Shown here piece after piece: positions 33,161 through 36,172 of a DNA stretch of 36,172 bases (its first letter is position 1; the number at the start of each line of letters is the position of its first letter). The DNA lies in the NCBI GenBank assembly GCA_016875555.1, contig VGPG01000005.1, positions 1-36,172 of the forward strand. Reading direction: 5' to 3'. The notes under the pieces are model-generated. The model saw nothing but the letters and a program-made list of their open reading frames with translations. It made no database searches and was not told the origin of the DNA. A program made the translations under genes and the position numbers. Source of the stretch: Chloroflexota bacterium (GTDB lineage: Bacteria; Chloroflexota; Chloroflexia; Chloroflexales; Roseiflexaceae).

Positions 33161-33194
33161 GAATTTGGCACATTTTGTGAAATGTGCCAAATTC
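33161..33194 (-). terminator. Perfect 15-bp hairpin after the haem-binding-domain gene
   Basis: GAATTTGGCACATTT (33161-33175) pairs perfectly with 33180-33194 around the loop TGTG. It lies 8 bp after the stop of the haem-binding-domain gene and just upstream of the tRNA promoter. No long U-tract follows. Confidence 0.7.
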
Positions 33195-33202
33195 GTCACA
33201 TG

Positions 33203-33436
33203 TTATTTTTGGGTTGCCAATGCTTGTTTGATTCCAGCAATTAAGATTGCTTTGTCCGCATCAGAGAGTTTGGCCTGTGGATGGGTTAACAGGTAGTACG
33301 GAGGAGGCATTTCGCCTTCGGTGATTGTCTCGACGGCGTCATCGATGATTTCGTACCCTTCCTCACCCGCCATGGTCGCTGCCACATCCGAAAAGTTGAG
33401 TTCATGACGCCCTTCGTCGACGTGATGGACTACCAC
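33203..33436 (-). pseudogene. Haem-binding-domain protein, C-terminal part after an in-frame stop
   Basis: These 77 codons continue the frame of the preceding entry after a TGA. They encode the second half of a haem-binding domain: HHVDEGRHELNFSDVA, a helix and GEMPPPYYLLTHPQAKLSDADKAILIAGIKQAL. In this family APVS is followed by Trp, then the DEGR motif, so the TGA stands where a TGG is expected. A GTG comes right after the stop, so re-initiation is possible, but there is no separate ribosome-binding site. Conservation of the tail argues that the break is recent or a sequencing error. Confidence 0.75.
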
Positions 33437-33640
33437 TCACGATACTGGAGCCACATAACTGTACCACGGCCACTGGTTGTCGTTCGTATGGCAGTCATAG
33501 CAGGCAATTTGGGCGATGCGCTCTGCTTGTGGATCTGCAAATACGACAGCGTTGACAACCGGGGGATTTGTACGATGAACGGGGATTACTTGGAGCACAC
33601 CAAACACAAGAATTGCTCCGACCAAAAGACGCCGCCACAT
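33437..33640 (-). pseudogene. Haem-binding-domain protein, N-terminal part ending in a TGA
   Basis: The ATG at 33640 has a perfect AGGAGGT 6 bases upstream. The 67 residues contain a membrane or signal helix (RRLLVGAILVFGVLQVIPV), TNPPVV and the haem attachment motif CYDCH, then NQWPWYSYVAPVS before the TGA at 33439-33437. The domain needs the following 77 codons, which lie in the same frame. Intact members (about 145 residues) are membrane-anchored c-type haem proteins outside the cytoplasm. The gene is divergent from the kinase gene. Confidence 0.78.
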
Positions 33641-33778
33641 GGAATACCTCCTATGCACTCCTGCAGTGAACCGGTGTATGCACTCACCTGACGTAGAGAG
33701 TGTACTGTGGGTTGTGTGAGATTTGGGTGAGAGATGCGATGAAATAATGATAGAATAGTAGTACATTCACCTAAAAGT

Positions 33779-35092
33779 ATGATGTATATGAATGCATTTT
33801 TGCTTCCTGATAGTGTAATTGCCGGCAAGTATTCTGACTATCGCGTACTTTCGATGGTTGGCCGCGGTGGTATGGGTGCGGTATATCGCGTCATGCGCGT
33901 AGCAGACCATACGGTGTGGGCTCTCAAAGAGATGCGACCTACCGACGATATGCGCCCAGTCGATGATGCCGATCAACGACGATTCTTCCTTCAAGAAGCT
34001 GAGCTTTTGAGCGCATTATCCCACCCCAATTTGCCAGCAGTTGCCGAAATATTTGTCCACGATGGTCGACCGTGTATCATCATGGAGTTTGTATCAGGTC
34101 AAACGCTCGATGAACGTATTCGCGTGGCAAACGCCCCTCTGGCAGCCGCACAAGTCAGTAGTGTCTGTATACAGGTGGCCCGCGTGTTGCACTATCTGCA
34201 TACGCGGACGCCGCCGATAATTTATCGCGATATTAAGCCATCAAATATCATGCTTCGTGCTGATCGGCTCATCAAATTAATCGATTTCGGTGTGGCGCGT
34301 ACCTACAAACGCAGTCAGGCCAAAGATACCGTCGCCATGGGTTCTGCGGGATATGCGCCACCGGAGCAATACGGCAAAGGGCAAACCGACGCGCGTTCTG
34401 ACGTATATGGGTTGGGTGCCACGCTGTTGCACTTACTCACGAACATGACACCCGTGCCGTTACATCAGCCAGCGGCCGGGTCAATTCGGCGCCTGAACGC
34501 AACGGTATCAGCCGAACTTGAGGCAGTGATTATCAAGTCGATGGAGCATGATCCCGACAAGCGATTTAAGACGGCTGAGGCCATGGCTGATGCATTAATT
34601 GCCTGTCTAAGTGAACCATATGTGGATCCTACGATTGGCATTACGCCACCTGCGGTCGTACCCGCAGGGCACACGGATGGCGTGGTACATTGTGCAGGAT
34701 GTGGGCAAGCAAACCGTGGTGATTCACGTTTTTGTATTCGCTGTGGTATGCCACTCGGCGAGGTCAAGCCGCGTTCGGTATTGATGATTGTGGCATCGCC
34801 ACGTGGTTCGCATCGTGTGCGGCTCAATAAGTTTCCGGCGCGTATCGGTCGTCGTGATCCGGCGCAACGCTTATACCCTGAGATTGATTTGGCGGACTAC
34901 GACCGCGGCGTGGCCTCGCGCAGTCATGCGATTATTGTCGAACATGATGGCGAGCACATGCTCGAAGATTTGGGTTCGATGAACGGTACTATGCTTAATA
35001 CCCACAAAATCCCTGCGCATCAGCCACAACGGTTACGACCGGGCGATCGCATTCGTATCGGTGAAGTTGAAATTGAATTCCGTTGGGAGTAG
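33779..35092 (+). CDS. Ser/Thr protein kinase with zinc ribbon and FHA domain
   Basis: The 437-residue protein has a Hanks-type kinase domain (about residues 18-280): GRGGMGAVY loop, K50 in ALKEM, E73 region, Y149-R-D151-IKPSN in the catalytic loop (YRD replaces the usual HRD), D169-F-G and APPEQY. A four-Cys zinc ribbon follows (C305, C308, C319, C322), then a C-terminal FHA domain (about 335-437) with IGRRD, SRSH and NGT motifs, which binds phosphothreonine. There is no membrane helix, unlike PknB. The start is the first of three close ATGs at 33779; no ribosome-binding site is visible. It ends 5 bp before purQ, so the two are probably co-transcribed. Confidence 0.92.
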   Translation: MMYMNAFLLPDSVIAGKYSDYRVLSMVGRGGMGAVYRVMRVADHTVWALKEMRPTDDMRPVDDADQRRFFLQEAELLSALSHPNLPAVAEIFVHDGRPCIIMEFVSGQTLDERIRVANAPLAAAQVSSVCIQVARVLHYLHTRTPPIIYRDIKPSNIMLRADRLIKLIDFGVARTYKRSQAKDTVAMGSAGYAPPEQYGKGQTDARSDVYGLGATLLHLLTNMTPVPLHQPAAGSIRRLNATVSAELEAVIIKSMEHDPDKRFKTAEAMADALIACLSEPYVDPTIGITPPAVVPAGHTDGVVHCAGCGQANRGDSRFCIRCGMPLGEVKPRSVLMIVASPRGSHRVRLNKFPARIGRRDPAQRLYPEIDLADYDRGVASRSHAIIVEHDGEHMLEDLGSMNGTMLNTHKIPAHQPQRLRPGDRIRIGEVEIEFRWE

Positions 35093-35097
35093 CAGCT

Positions 35098-35877
35098 ATG
35101 CAACCTCGCGTACTTATTTTGCGGGCCGCTGGGATTAATCGCGACGAAGATGCCGCACGTGCAGTGACACTCGCGGGTGGTCGCCCAGAGCTCGTCCACA
35201 TTGGTCGTGTCGTCGAGGGGGCCGTATCGCTTCAGGATTACGCCATGCTCATTGTGCCTGGTGGCTTTTCGTATGGTGATCACCTCGGAGCAGGAGCCAT
35301 GCTTGCCACCGATTTGGTGCATCGCCTCGGTGATTCTATTCGGCGTTTTGTCGAAGATGGGCGAGCCGTACTCGGCATTTGCAACGGCTTTCAGGTGTTG
35401 GTCAAGTCTGGGTTGCTGCCAGGTGCCACACTAGGCCAGCGTAGCGCGTCATTGACTCACAATGCATCAGGGCGATTTGAATGTCGCTGGGTGCGTTTGC
35501 AGGCGCAATCAACCAGCCATTGTGTATTTACACAGGATATCAATCACCCCATCGAGGTGCCGGTTGCGCACGGCGAAGGACGCTTTGTTATGCGTACCCC
35601 CGCAGAACTCGATGCACTACGCGATGCCGGTCAAGTCGCATTTTGTTACATCGATGACCAGCATCAGCCGACAACTGAGTACCCCGCCAATCCGAATGGT
35701 TCAGCGCTGGGCATCGCCGGTGTGTGTGATGCAAGCGGGCGTATTTTGGGCATGATGCCACACCCCGAAAATGCCGTGGTGCCCTGGCAACACCCACGCT
35801 GGACGCGTGAACAGCGTACATCAGGAGATGGTCTGGCGATTTTTCGGAATGGTATTGCCTGGGTGGCGACTATTTAG
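35098..35877 (+). CDS. purQ: Phosphoribosylformylglycinamidine synthase subunit PurQ
   Basis: The 259-residue glutaminase subunit supplies ammonia to PurL for the fourth step of purine synthesis. The class I glutamine amidotransferase motifs are present: VPGGFSYGDHLGAGAM, the nucleophile C95 in GICNGFQ and MMPHPE with the catalytic His and Glu. The ATG at 35098 lies 5 bp after the kinase stop with GGGAG in the end of that gene; a TTG five codons earlier overlaps it and is less likely. Its last 8 bases overlap the opposing gene end at 35870. Confidence 0.96.
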   Translation: MQPRVLILRAAGINRDEDAARAVTLAGGRPELVHIGRVVEGAVSLQDYAMLIVPGGFSYGDHLGAGAMLATDLVHRLGDSIRRFVEDGRAVLGICNGFQVLVKSGLLPGATLGQRSASLTHNASGRFECRWVRLQAQSTSHCVFTQDINHPIEVPVAHGEGRFVMRTPAELDALRDAGQVAFCYIDDQHQPTTEYPANPNGSALGIAGVCDASGRILGMMPHPENAVVPWQHPRWTREQRTSGDGLAIFRNGIAWVATI

Positions 35878-36172
35878 CATAATGGCGCACCATATCGTGG
35901 ATAATTGTCAGTAATCGGCGATCATATTCAACGGCATGTCCCACATCACACCGCTCAAGCGGCATTCCGCGAGCGGTGTGATGCTTTAGGTTGAGTACTA
36001 GTGGGTCGTGTTGACTCAGTGCCAGCGGTTGTAGAATGGTGTTGGGGGGCAGGTGATGCGCATGCGCCAGAACTTGATCAAGTGCCTGGTGCACGATGCC
36101 GTGAACCGATGTGTCTGCTGCACCCACAAAGATGGTGTGTGTGTTGTGTTCGTGATAGGTAGACGGATTACG
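35870..36172 (-). CDS. C-terminal end of an unrecognised protein, cut by the window edge
   Basis: An open frame runs from the right edge to a TAG at 35870, giving about 100 residues. I do not recognise the family. Visible parts: THTIFVGAADTSVHGIVHQALDQVLAHAH, LPPNTILQPLALSQHDPLVLNLKHH, then LERCDVGHAVEYDRRLLTIIHDMVRHYAK at the end. It is rich in His and looks alpha/beta, and the composition is like real coding sequence of this genome. No start codon can be chosen since the beginning lies outside. It converges on purQ and overlaps it by 8 bp. Confidence 0.6.
   Translation of the reverse strand, partial: RNPSTYHEHNTHTIFVGAADTSVHGIVHQALDQVLAHAHHLPPNTILQPLALSQHDPLVLNLKHHTARGMPLERCDVGHAVEYDRRLLTIIHDMVRHYAK

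Noticed and set aside
33203-33640. TGA read as Trp or selenocysteine in the haem-binding-domain gene
   Set aside because: Many genes in the window end in TGA, and I see no selenocysteine insertion element; a point mutation or read error is simpler.
33721-33778. A promoter directly before the kinase gene
   Set aside because: TAGAAT is present near 33753, but no acceptable -35 lies at 16-18 bases, so I did not list it.

Overview
The window looks like chromosomal DNA from a heterotrophic bacterium, most likely of the phylum Chloroflexota. This rests on protein style and gene set: a type 3 (archaeal-like) ProRS, signal-less solute-binding proteins, a kinase/zinc-ribbon/FHA protein beside purQ, and VWA proteins beside a MerR regulator. 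GC looks moderate, about 50-55 % by eye. No database search was possible, so the phylum is an inference. I see no insertion sequence, phage gene or CRISPR array.

Layout. (a) 1-4068: two tandem VWA proteins on the minus strand, a divergent acidic protein of unknown function, and a MerR regulator; the 2328-2684 spacer carries two facing promoters and several palindromes. (b) 4250-8614: an SPFH/NfeD membrane pair, a membrane-anchored dienelactone hydrolase, a lipoprotein and a double-GNAT protein, all minus strand. (c) 8743-10178: an AT-richer FkbM-type methyltransferase gene split by an apparent frameshift, ending tail to tail with a beta-lactamase-like hydrolase gene. (d) 10173-18658: proS, then a tight operon running aminotransferase, CoA-transferase A and B, thiolase, aldehyde dehydrogenase, rpe. 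It recalls beta-amino acid or beta-keto acid breakdown. (e) 18849-28216: a fucoside-use operon with an oxidoreductase, exported binding protein, two permeases, a second binding protein without a signal peptide, and GH151 and GH29 fucosidases. (f) 28387-31862: gntR, another signal-less binding protein, a CaiB/BaiF CoA-transferase and a MaoC hydratase. (g) 32054-36172: gnd, tRNA-Gly, a haem-binding-domain gene broken by an in-frame TGA, a Ser/Thr kinase with an FHA domain, purQ, and the end of an unrecognised gene.

How the genes work together. In (e), fucosylated glycans would be bound outside the cell, imported by the two permeases with an ATPase encoded elsewhere, and cleaved inside, since neither fucosidase has a signal peptide. 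The Gfo/Idh/MocA enzyme may oxidise a released sugar. Section (f) abuts this on the same strand and pairs an apparently cytoplasmic sugar-binding-type protein with two CoA-thioester enzymes. That combination, echoed by the second signal-less binding protein in (e), is the best candidate for an undescribed system. Transcript ends are marked by perfect 14-18 bp hairpins that mostly lack the usual U-tract.
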